Positions 32,702 through 39,691 of a stretch of DNA of 64,000 bases are shown in pieces. This DNA comes from Polyangium fumosum (GTDB lineage Bacteria; Myxococcota_A; Polyangia; Polyangiales; Polyangiaceae), in contig NZ_SSMQ01000006.1 in the NCBI RefSeq assembly GCF_005144585.1, forward strand, positions 124,001 through 188,000, written 5' to 3'. The notes under the pieces were generated by a model, which saw only the letters and a list, made by a program, of their open reading frames with translations, ran no database searches and was not told the origin of the DNA. Position 1 is the first letter of the stretch. The number at the start of each line of letters is the position of its first letter. Both the position numbers and the translations under genes were made by a program.

Positions 32702-34810
32702 ATGGCGTCCGCTGCTCTCGCCGATCCTTTCGCCTGGGTGGGCCAAACCATCGACGGCAAGTTCCGCGTCGAGGCGGTCATCGGCGAGGGCGGGTTCGGC
32801 ATCGTGTACCGCGCCCTGCACCTCGGGCTCGGCGAGCCGGTCGCCGTCAAGTGCCTGAAGATCCCCGCGTCCCTCGCCCCGGACGAACGCGAGCGGTTCC
32901 AGCACAGCTTCCTCGAAGAAGGGCGCCTGCTCCGCAAGCTCTCGCGCGCCACGCCCGCGGTCGTCCAGGCCCTCGACGTCGGCGCGGCCGTCGCGCCGAG
33001 CGGCGTATGGGCGCCCTATCTCGTGCTCGAATGGCTGCACGGACAGACCCTCGAAGCATTCCTCGCGCGCCGGAACGAGGACAAACAGGGCGGCATGCCC
33101 CTCGCCGACGCCTTCGCGCTCCTCGAACCGGCCGCGCTCGCGCTCGCCGCGGCGCACGACGAAGGGATTGCGCATCGGGACATCAAGCCCGCGAACCTCT
33201 TCCTGGCGTCTATCGTGGGGGGCGGCGCCCCCCACTCCCCCTTCGTGGGGGGACAAGCCCCCCACTCCCCCTTCGTGGGGGGACAAGCCCCCCACTCCCC
33301 CTTCGTGGGGGGACAAGCCCCCCACTCCCCCCTCGCCCCCGGCAGCCCCGTGGAGGGCGCCGCGCCCTACAACGCCGCCGGCGCGCCCACGATGAAGGTG
33401 CTCGATTTCGGCATCGCCAAGGTCATCGCTGACAATGCCTCGATCACCCGCGCGATGGAGCAGACCGGGCACGCGCCGTCCATCTTCACGCCGTTTTATG
33501 GCGCGCCCGAGCAGTTCAATCGGAGGTTCGGCGCGACCGGGCCCTGGACGGACGTGTATGCCCTCGCGCTCGTGCTCGTCGAGCTCTGCACGGGCAAAAG
33601 CGCGCTCGTCGGCGATGACGTCACGCAGCTCTACATCGCCACGACCGACGTCTCGATCCGGCCCACGCCCCGCACCCACGGCGTACGCACGAGCCACGCC
33701 GTCGAGGCCGTCTTCCAGAAGGCGCTCGCGATCGAGCCGCGCGGCCGATTCACCTCGGCGCGCCTCTTCTGGGACGCGCTGCGCGAGGCGCTCCCCGCGC
33801 CCATCGAGACCGACGCGCCCGGCGTCACCGCGCCCCCGCTCGGCAAAGGCATCCGCGATCCGCTGACGACCGCCCCGCAGATCGCCGAAATGCCCCCGGC
33901 CAAACCCGCTTCCTCGCGGCGCACGTTGTTCGCGGCGATCGGCGCGTGCACGTTCGTCGCGGCCGCCCTCGCCGCGTCCTTCGTGATCAAGCATCGCGGC
34001 GAGGTCGAGCCCATTCCGTCGCTCGCCCGCGTGGGCCCCGAGTTCGGCCACGTGGAGCTGCCGAGCTCGACGCCGGACATGGTCCTCGTGCCCGCCGGCA
34101 GCTTCACGATGGGGCACGCGAAGGAAGGGAAGACCGAAAAACCGGCGCACACCGTGACGATCTCGAAGCCGTTTTACCTCGACCGCACCGAGGTCACGGC
34201 GGAGGACTATACACGCTGCGTGGCTGCGGGGAAGTGCACGCGGAGCGGCGTGCACGGGCCGGGCGTGGACGAGGCCGAGTCGACGAAGTTCGCGCCGTTC
34301 TGCACCGAGCACGATCCGGCGAGGGCGCGTCATCCCATCAATTGCATCGACCACGGGCAGGCGGCGAAGCTCTGCGCGTTCCTCGGCAAACGATTGCCCA
34401 CGGAGGCCGAATGGGAGTACGCCGCGCGTGGCAAGGACGAGCGGCTCTTTCCCTGGGGCGAGGCGCCCATCGCCTGCACGTTCGGCAATTTCGCGCGCGC
34501 GGCGGGCCAATGCCCGGGGCGCGCCAAAGGCACGATGCCCGTGGGCTCGTTCCCCGATCACGGCAGTCCCTTCGGCGCGCTCGACATGGCCGGCAACGTC
34601 TGGGAATGGGTCGCGGATACCTTCGATCCGGGCGCCTACACGAAAAACGAGCGCAAGGATCCGCTCGTCACCACGGGCGGCAAGGGCTTGATCCGGGGCG
34701 GGTCGTGGGATTTCGCGTCGAGCGCCGCCAAGACGACGACACGTTACGCCTTCGACCGCGCCACGGGTCACGTCAGCACGGGCGTGCGCTGCGCGAAGAC
34801 CGCCGAATAG
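32702..34810 (+). CDS. Ser/Thr protein kinase fused to a formylglycine-generating-enzyme-like (FGE-sulfatase) domain
   Basis: 702 residues. Hanks kinase domain 25-300: glycine loop IGEGGFGIVYRA, ATP lysine K50 (VAVKCL), catalytic D160 (HRDIKPANL), DFG at D235. Between HRD and DFG lie 75 residues instead of about 20, because of an insert with four 10-residue repeats (FVGGQAPHSP). One transmembrane helix (about 407-430), then an extracytoplasmic FGE-like domain: MVLVPAGSFTMG, FYLDRTEVTAEDYTRC, RLPTEAEWEYAARG, GNVWEWVADTF, LIRGGSWDF, GVRCAK. The ATG at 32702 is used; 32687 is possible. Its stop is 1 nt before the enhancer-binding protein gene. Confidence 0.92.
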   Translation: MASAALADPFAWVGQTIDGKFRVEAVIGEGGFGIVYRALHLGLGEPVAVKCLKIPASLAPDERERFQHSFLEEGRLLRKLSRATPAVVQALDVGAAVAPSGVWAPYLVLEWLHGQTLEAFLARRNEDKQGGMPLADAFALLEPAALALAAAHDEGIAHRDIKPANLFLASIVGGGAPHSPFVGGQAPHSPFVGGQAPHSPFVGGQAPHSPLAPGSPVEGAAPYNAAGAPTMKVLDFGIAKVIADNASITRAMEQTGHAPSIFTPFYGAPEQFNRRFGATGPWTDVYALALVLVELCTGKSALVGDDVTQLYIATTDVSIRPTPRTHGVRTSHAVEAVFQKALAIEPRGRFTSARLFWDALREALPAPIETDAPGVTAPPLGKGIRDPLTTAPQIAEMPPAKPASSRRTLFAAIGACTFVAAALAASFVIKHRGEVEPIPSLARVGPEFGHVELPSSTPDMVLVPAGSFTMGHAKEGKTEKPAHTVTISKPFYLDRTEVTAEDYTRCVAAGKCTRSGVHGPGVDEAESTKFAPFCTEHDPARARHPINCIDHGQAAKLCAFLGKRLPTEAEWEYAARGKDERLFPWGEAPIACTFGNFARAAGQCPGRAKGTMPVGSFPDHGSPFGALDMAGNVWEWVADTFDPGAYTKNERKDPLVTTGGKGLIRGGSWDFASSAAKTTTRYAFDRATGHVSTGVRCAKTAE
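33211..33330 (+). repeat. Four 30-bp tandem repeats inside the kinase catalytic domain
   Basis: Three perfect copies of a 30-bp unit beginning cttcgtggggggacaagccc (33241-33270, 33271-33300, 33301-33330) after one diverged copy (33211-33240). Each unit holds the inverted repeat gtgggg/ccccac and encodes FVGGQAPHSP. The identity points to recent duplication by slippage or a palindromic element. Confidence 0.95.
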
Positions 34811-34811
34811 C

Positions 34812-36560
34812 ATGCAAGACCTCCTCGCGACGCTTTGCGCCTCGCTCCTCGCGGCCCGAACGTTCGAGGGAGCCGCGGGCGCGACGCTCGCCCCCATGCT
34901 CGGCCGCGCGGCCGAGGCCCTCGGCGCGGGCCGTCACGCGGGCCGCGGGCGCATTCTGCGGGGAATGGTGCACCTGCGCCCCGGCGACGGGTATCGAGGC
35001 CTCGTGGTGATGGAGTTTGGCGCGGCCGCGGCGCGGCCCATCGAGGCGGGCACGCCGGCGCACCTGCCCTCGGCCTCGGCGTGGCGATGGGTCGCGACGT
35101 ACGGGTGCGCGGTGACGATCGACGTGACGCTCGGCAAGGTGGAGCCACACCTCGGCGAGGGCGGCGTCGTGGTGCGCGAAAAACTCGCCGGGCCGGACGT
35201 GACCTTCGGGCGCGAGAGCGCGGCGAGGCTGCTCGAACGCGCGGCGACCCACCTCGCCGTCGTGCCGCTGCGGTTGCCGGGCTCGGTGATTGGGATGATC
35301 TCCCTCGAAGCCGATTGTCAGGCGGCGATCGGCCGGCCGTTCTGGGGGCCCGAAATGCTCGGGGCGCTGCAGCTCCTCGCAGACGTCGCGGCGCCGCACC
35401 TCGCCGCGCTGCCGATGGCGCCCCCGCCCGCCGCGCCTGCGGACGAGCTTTTGCCCGTGCTCGGGGCGAAAATGGCCGGGCTCGTGCAAATGGCGCGTGT
35501 CTTCGCCGAGCAGGAGGAGACGATCCTGCTCGGGGGCCCGACGGGCGCGGGGAAATCACGTATCGCGCGCTGGTGCCACGCGCGCTCGCGCCGCAAAGGC
35601 AAGCGCTTCGAGGCGCTCGATCTGATGACCGTGCCCGACGAGCTGCAAATGGGCGAGCTCTTCGGGTGGAAGAAGGGCGCCTTCAGCGGCGCCGTCACCG
35701 AAAATCCAGGCGCCGTGGCACGCGCCGACGGCGGGACGCTCTTCATCGACGAGATCGACAAACTCTCGCTGAAGGCCCAAGCGGGGCTCTTGCAGGTGCT
35801 CGAGGAGCGCCGGTATCGCGCGCTCGGCGACGGCTCGGGCGAGCGGCGCGCGGACGTGCGGTTCCTCGTCGGGACGAACGCGGACCTCGGCGCCGCGGTC
35901 CTCGCGGGAAAGTTTCGAGAGGATCTTTATTATCGAATCAACGTGCTGCCGGTGAAGCTCCTCCCGCTCGACGAGCGCGCGGACGAGATTCCGCAATGGG
36001 CGCATTACATGCTCCAGCGACGGCACGCGGAGAGCGCGGCCGAGGGGCGGGCCCGCGTCGCGCCTTTGGCGGAGCGGGCGCTCATCGCGGCGCGCTGGCC
36101 GGGCAACCTGCGACAGCTCGACAACATCATCCGTCGAGCGTACGCGCTCGCCCTGGTGGAGCACGGGGGGGCCACGAGCGAAATCACGCTGGAGGCACGG
36201 CACGTCGAGCGCGCGCTCGGATACGAGGGGGGCGGCGGGGCCAAGGATTCGGCATTCGCGTCGATCCGGCGGGCCGCGGAGGCGGTCGTCGACGAGGCGG
36301 AGCGGCGCGAGGCCGCGGGGGAGGTGCTGGATCTCGATCTGGCCGAGGCGTTCCGCGGGGTGGTGCTCGGGACGGCGGCGCGCCGCAGGAGCAGCAAGGA
36401 GGCGGCCTTTCGGCTGCTCGGCAAGGCGGGCGTGGTGCAGAACCGGAACCACCAGAAGGCGTTCCGGCGTGAAATCGAGAAGGTGAACGCGCTCGTCCGC
36501 GCGCTCGGGCAGGACGGAGCGGGGCCCTTCGACGATCTCGTCGAGAAGGACGAGACGTAA
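34812..36560 (+). CDS. GAF-type sigma-54 enhancer-binding protein (bEBP)
   Basis: 582 residues. Residues about 1-200 resemble a GAF-like sensor (VVPLRLPGSVIGMISLEADCQ); the AAA+ domain (about 225-460) has Walker A GGPTGAGKS, a sigma-54 contact loop reading GAFSGAVTE (GAFTGA with Thr to Ser), Walker B GGTLFIDEID, and WPGNLRQLDNII. The C-terminal 100 residues are basic and contain SSKEAAFRLLGKAGVVQNRN-like helices that may bind DNA, though no standard Fis HTH is seen. It starts 1 nt after the kinase stop. A good sigma-54 promoter and tandem candidate binding sites follow, suggesting it activates the GH5-like gene. Confidence 0.9.
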   Translation: MQDLLATLCASLLAARTFEGAAGATLAPMLGRAAEALGAGRHAGRGRILRGMVHLRPGDGYRGLVVMEFGAAAARPIEAGTPAHLPSASAWRWVATYGCAVTIDVTLGKVEPHLGEGGVVVREKLAGPDVTFGRESAARLLERAATHLAVVPLRLPGSVIGMISLEADCQAAIGRPFWGPEMLGALQLLADVAAPHLAALPMAPPPAAPADELLPVLGAKMAGLVQMARVFAEQEETILLGGPTGAGKSRIARWCHARSRRKGKRFEALDLMTVPDELQMGELFGWKKGAFSGAVTENPGAVARADGGTLFIDEIDKLSLKAQAGLLQVLEERRYRALGDGSGERRADVRFLVGTNADLGAAVLAGKFREDLYYRINVLPVKLLPLDERADEIPQWAHYMLQRRHAESAAEGRARVAPLAERALIAARWPGNLRQLDNIIRRAYALALVEHGGATSEITLEARHVERALGYEGGGGAKDSAFASIRRAAEAVVDEAERREAAGEVLDLDLAEAFRGVVLGTAARRRSSKEAAFRLLGKAGVVQNRNHQKAFRREIEKVNALVRALGQDGAGPFDDLVEKDET

Positions 36561-36577
36561 CCTCGCGGGCGACGGCG

Positions 36578-36615
36578 GCGCGTCGGCAGGAACGCGGGCG
36601 CGTCGCCGCGAACGC
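36578..36615 (+). promoter_or_regulatory. Tandem 18-bp direct repeats at 20-bp pitch, candidate bEBP binding sites
   Basis: gcgcgtcggcaggaacgc (36578-36595) and gcgcgtcgccgcgaacgc (36598-36615) match at 15 of 18 positions and repeat every 20 bp, about two helical turns. They lie about 75-110 bp upstream of the sigma-54 promoter, the usual distance for activator sites. Confidence 0.55.
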
Positions 36616-36650
36616 CAGAGGAGGCGGGGGCCTCACGGAAACCGGGGAAA

Positions 36651-36669
36651 CCTGCGGGCAGGCCGCAGG
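36651..36669. promoter_or_regulatory. 7-bp inverted repeat near the sigma-54 promoter
   Basis: CCTGCGG-gcagg-CCGCAGG, 19 bp upstream of the -24 element. Could be an operator or the terminator of the bEBP gene. Confidence 0.35.
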
Positions 36670-36688
36670 AATACCAGCCGGGCGGGGC

Positions 36689-36704
36689 TGGCCCGACCCT
36701 TGCA
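36689..36704 (+). promoter_or_regulatory. Sigma-54 (RpoN) promoter
   Basis: TGGCCCGACCCTTGCA matches TGGCACGnnnnTTGCA at every fixed position but one (A to C), with invariant GG and GC at the right spacing. It lies 69 nt upstream of the ATG at 36773 and downstream of a sigma-54 activator gene. Confidence 0.82.
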
Positions 36705-36772
36705 ATAGGGCCCTGTCGAAGCGCGTCGGCGCCAAGGAAATCGCGCGACGCGTCCAGGGAGATACGTTTGTC

Positions 36773-38734
36773 ATGAAGAATCATTCTTCTTCGATGGGTC
36801 GTGCGCGTGCGACGTGGGGCGGGGCGGCGCTATTGCTCGTGGCGGGGACGCTTGTCGTCGGGCCGGGGTGCGCCGAGGTGGAGGAGGGGGCGACGGAGGA
36901 GATGGCCGAGGGGGAAACGGCGGAGGCCCTCGCGGCCGTCATCAGCGCGCCGAGCCGCGTCGGGCCTTACGGGGTGGCGAAGCTCGCCGACGGGACGCCG
37001 GCGATCGTCGACGGAAATGGCAATCGCGTGGTCTTCCACGGGGTCTCGCGGCCCGGCCTCGAATCGACGTGGCACGGCGAAGGGCCAAGCCAGCCGAGCC
37101 TCTACATCCCCGTCCCGGATCCGCAGATCCCCGGCGGCGTGCGCTGGACACCGGGCATCCACCCGGACGAATATGTTCACATGAAGCAATGGGGCTTCGA
37201 TACGGTCCGGCTGCCCGTGTCCTGGGATTACCGTTGTTATGGCGACCGCCTCGCGGACGCCCTCAGCGCGGATCCCGACGCCGATCTGCCCTGCAACAAC
37301 CCCGCGGTGTGGGAGATCTACTGGCAGATCCTCAAGGACAACGTGAAGAAGATCCAGGCGCAGGGGATGGACGTGATCCTCGACGTGCGCTCCGACGCGA
37401 GCGTGCGGGGCTCCGACGGGATCAAGGAAGACGTCTGGAATCACATGCCGCACGTGTGGACGGCCGAGGACGGGACGACGCAAAACGTCTTCATCGGCCG
37501 GAACCTGCAAGGTCAAAACCTCTACGGCAATGTCGGGCTCGGGAACTTTCTGCGGCGCCTCGGGCACGAGCTCGGGCACAAACCGGGGCAGCCGAATGAC
37601 GGCATCGATCGATCACGCGTGGTCTTCGAGATCTTCGACGCCCCGCACGTGCCTTGCACGAACACGGCGGATTGGTCCGAGGACGAGGTATGGCGGATCT
37701 GGCTCGACGGCACGAAGAACCCGGACGGGTCCTACGAGACCAAAAGCTGCACGTTGCCCAAGGCGGACGGGAGCGGGAGCGTCACGAAGAGCTTCACGTA
37801 CGCCGGGATGCGGGTGCTGTACGAGCGCGTGCGGGAGTTCGGCGCGCAAAACGTGGTGCTCGTGCCCGCGATCGACGGGGTCGACCTGCGGCGCGTGTGG
37901 CAGCCGCAATACCAGATCACGGGCGCGACGAACCTCGCCTATGCGGCGAAGCCGTCCTTCCGGTTCGCGGAGGAGAACAGCGTCGCGGGCGTCGAGAACC
38001 TCGCTGGGTTCGAAGCCCTCTTCGATCAGTATTTCGGCTACCTGGCGACGCAGGCGCGCCTGTTCCCGGTGGTGATCACGGAGTTCGCGTCGGGCGAGCC
38101 GACCGGTTGCACGAAGGATCAGGAGGTCGATTTCCTGCATTCCGTGCTGCTGTATGCGACGCGCCCGAACCGGCAGTTCGGGTGGGCGGCCTGGTCGTGG
38201 TTCTTCCCCGAGACGCCGGCCTTGCGATGCGGCTATTACAGCTCGATCCTCGACGGCTGGCGTGGTCCGGGGGGCGGGGCGCCGGGGGCGAGCATCCTCG
38301 GGCGCGGGGTGCTCGAGTTCCTGAAGGCCACGCAATACATCTGGCCCGAGGTGACGGTGCTGAACGATTTCACCTGTGACCCGAACGCACCCGGCACGCT
38401 CACGTGGGCGATGAAGCACGCGCTCCCCGGGCAATGGGTGCGCTTCGCCGTGCCGCGCGACACGAATGGCAACACGACCATGCATACCAGGTGCAACCTC
38501 CCGCCCATGAAATGGGGCGTGCGTATGGTCGGAAATTCGCCCTACGCACAGGGCGTTTGCTCGGGAGGGCGCACGACGATCGACGGCGCCGCCGCCTCCG
38601 GCCACGGGCTCGTGCTGGAGGGGAACAACGACCTGACGAACATCACGGTGCAGCATTTCCCCGGCACGGAGATCATCGAGCTCTCGCCGTACCAGAGCAG
38701 CAACCAATCCTGGTGCGTGCAAGTGTCTCCGTGA
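36773..38734 (+). CDS. Secreted GH5 (cellulase-like) protein, possible catalytic-residue loss
   Basis: 653 residues. Signal with lipobox-like GPGC, an acidic linker, then a GH5-type TIM barrel (about 55-520): VDGNGNRVVFHGVSRPGLE, HMKQWGFDTVRLPVSWDYRCYG, VKKIQAQGMDVILDV. The acid/base motif NEP appears as EIFDAPH, with Ala290 where the catalytic Glu is expected, while the nucleophile E437 (VVITEFASGE) is kept. The C-terminal 100 residues resemble the start of a parallel beta-helix (FTCDPNAPGTLTWAM, IDGAAASGHGLVLEGNNDLTNITVQHF), as in pectate lyases. It sits behind a sigma-54 promoter, so expression is likely activator-dependent. Confidence 0.82.
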   Translation: MKNHSSSMGRARATWGGAALLLVAGTLVVGPGCAEVEEGATEEMAEGETAEALAAVISAPSRVGPYGVAKLADGTPAIVDGNGNRVVFHGVSRPGLESTWHGEGPSQPSLYIPVPDPQIPGGVRWTPGIHPDEYVHMKQWGFDTVRLPVSWDYRCYGDRLADALSADPDADLPCNNPAVWEIYWQILKDNVKKIQAQGMDVILDVRSDASVRGSDGIKEDVWNHMPHVWTAEDGTTQNVFIGRNLQGQNLYGNVGLGNFLRRLGHELGHKPGQPNDGIDRSRVVFEIFDAPHVPCTNTADWSEDEVWRIWLDGTKNPDGSYETKSCTLPKADGSGSVTKSFTYAGMRVLYERVREFGAQNVVLVPAIDGVDLRRVWQPQYQITGATNLAYAAKPSFRFAEENSVAGVENLAGFEALFDQYFGYLATQARLFPVVITEFASGEPTGCTKDQEVDFLHSVLLYATRPNRQFGWAAWSWFFPETPALRCGYYSSILDGWRGPGGGAPGASILGRGVLEFLKATQYIWPEVTVLNDFTCDPNAPGTLTWAMKHALPGQWVRFAVPRDTNGNTTMHTRCNLPPMKWGVRMVGNSPYAQGVCSGGRTTIDGAAASGHGLVLEGNNDLTNITVQHFPGTEIIELSPYQSSNQSWCVQVSP

Positions 38735-38829
38735 CCGTCGAGGGCGGGCGGCGGCCCTCCATGGACGCCGCCCGCGGCTCGGAGTAAACAGGCAATTGAA
38801 CGCTCATCTCGGCAGATCATCACCCGGAC

Positions 38830-38834
38830 GGAGG
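38830..38834 (+). promoter_or_regulatory. RBS supporting a TTG start at 38840
   Basis: GGAGG, 5 nt before TTG. No ATG or GTG fits as well. Confidence 0.65.
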
Positions 38835-38839
38835 ATTCC

Positions 38840-39691
38840 TTGCTCAACGGACCGTTTGCCAACAACACCACCCTCGAGGTCGTCCTCCAGGGCAACGTCG
38901 TGGGGTATGTATTCGCATGCCCGCCGAGCCTTCGCGAGGAGCGCGTGCACCAGGAGCAGCACTGGGTGCTCTATGCGGGCGCCCTGCCCTTGCCTCCCAC
39001 GGGGATCGTGCTTCGCACGCCGCTCACCCTGCGAGAGCCCGTCACGACCCTCGCGGCGTGGAATGCGACATGGCCGGGGCTCTGGCGCGAGGGGGCCCAT
39101 TACGTGAAGGTGTACAGCGCGAGTTACGACTCCATCGGCTCGGCGGAGCCCCCCCCGGCGCCGGCTCTCTCCAGCAAGCGAAGGGTCGACGATACGACCG
39201 GGAAGGGCTTACCGACGCGCTTGCCCGCGAAACCGCTCGCGGGAGGTGTGGCCGGAGGAACGGAGAGGGAGCCGGCAGGCGGGTGGCCGACGGGGGAAGA
39301 CGACCCCGGCCAGATCGATTATCGTTTCCAGTCGGGGGTGCCCATCGCGGCGTACGACGCCGCGACCTACGGGCAAATCCATGGGTATGTCTTCGGCACG
39401 GCCATCCCCGCGACGAGCGGCTATCGGACCAACCAGGAACACTGGACGCTCCTGCCGGGGTATGCCCCCCCGGGGAGCCGGACCGGCGCGAGCCAGATGC
39501 CGCTCGAAAAGGTGCAGCAGGACGAGGCAGGGCTCGTCGGGGTCGTCGTCGTCGATCCCAGCCGGACCTTGCCCAGGACGGTGAACAGCGTGGGGACCTT
39601 CCAGGCGTTCTCCAGCGCGGTCTGGAAGGAAGGCTCGACCTATGTAATCGCCAGTTGCGCTTATCTCGACGCGCCGCCCGTCGACGCCTGA
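38840..39691 (+). CDS. Unknown protein with a duplicated domain
   Basis: 283 residues, TTG start supported by GGAGG. Two related halves: VVLQGNVVGYVFACP, HQEQHWVLYAGALPLPPTG, AAWNATWPGLWREGAHYVKVYSASY in the first, and YGQIHGYVFGTAIPATSGYRTNQEHWTLLPGYAPPGSRTG, FQAFSSAVWKEGSTYVIASCAY in the second. An Ala/Pro/Gly linker joins them. No signal peptide and no family recognised. Follows the GH5-like gene by 105 nt, possibly in the same sigma-54 unit. Its last 31 nt overlap the convergent kinase gene. Confidence 0.72.
   Translation: MLNGPFANNTTLEVVLQGNVVGYVFACPPSLREERVHQEQHWVLYAGALPLPPTGIVLRTPLTLREPVTTLAAWNATWPGLWREGAHYVKVYSASYDSIGSAEPPPAPALSSKRRVDDTTGKGLPTRLPAKPLAGGVAGGTEREPAGGWPTGEDDPGQIDYRFQSGVPIAAYDAATYGQIHGYVFGTAIPATSGYRTNQEHWTLLPGYAPPGSRTGASQMPLEKVQQDEAGLVGVVVVDPSRTLPRTVNSVGTFQAFSSAVWKEGSTYVIASCAYLDAPPVDA

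Noticed and set aside
33211-33330. Tandem repeats as a CRISPR array
   Set aside because: 30-bp units have no spacers and lie in frame inside a kinase gene.
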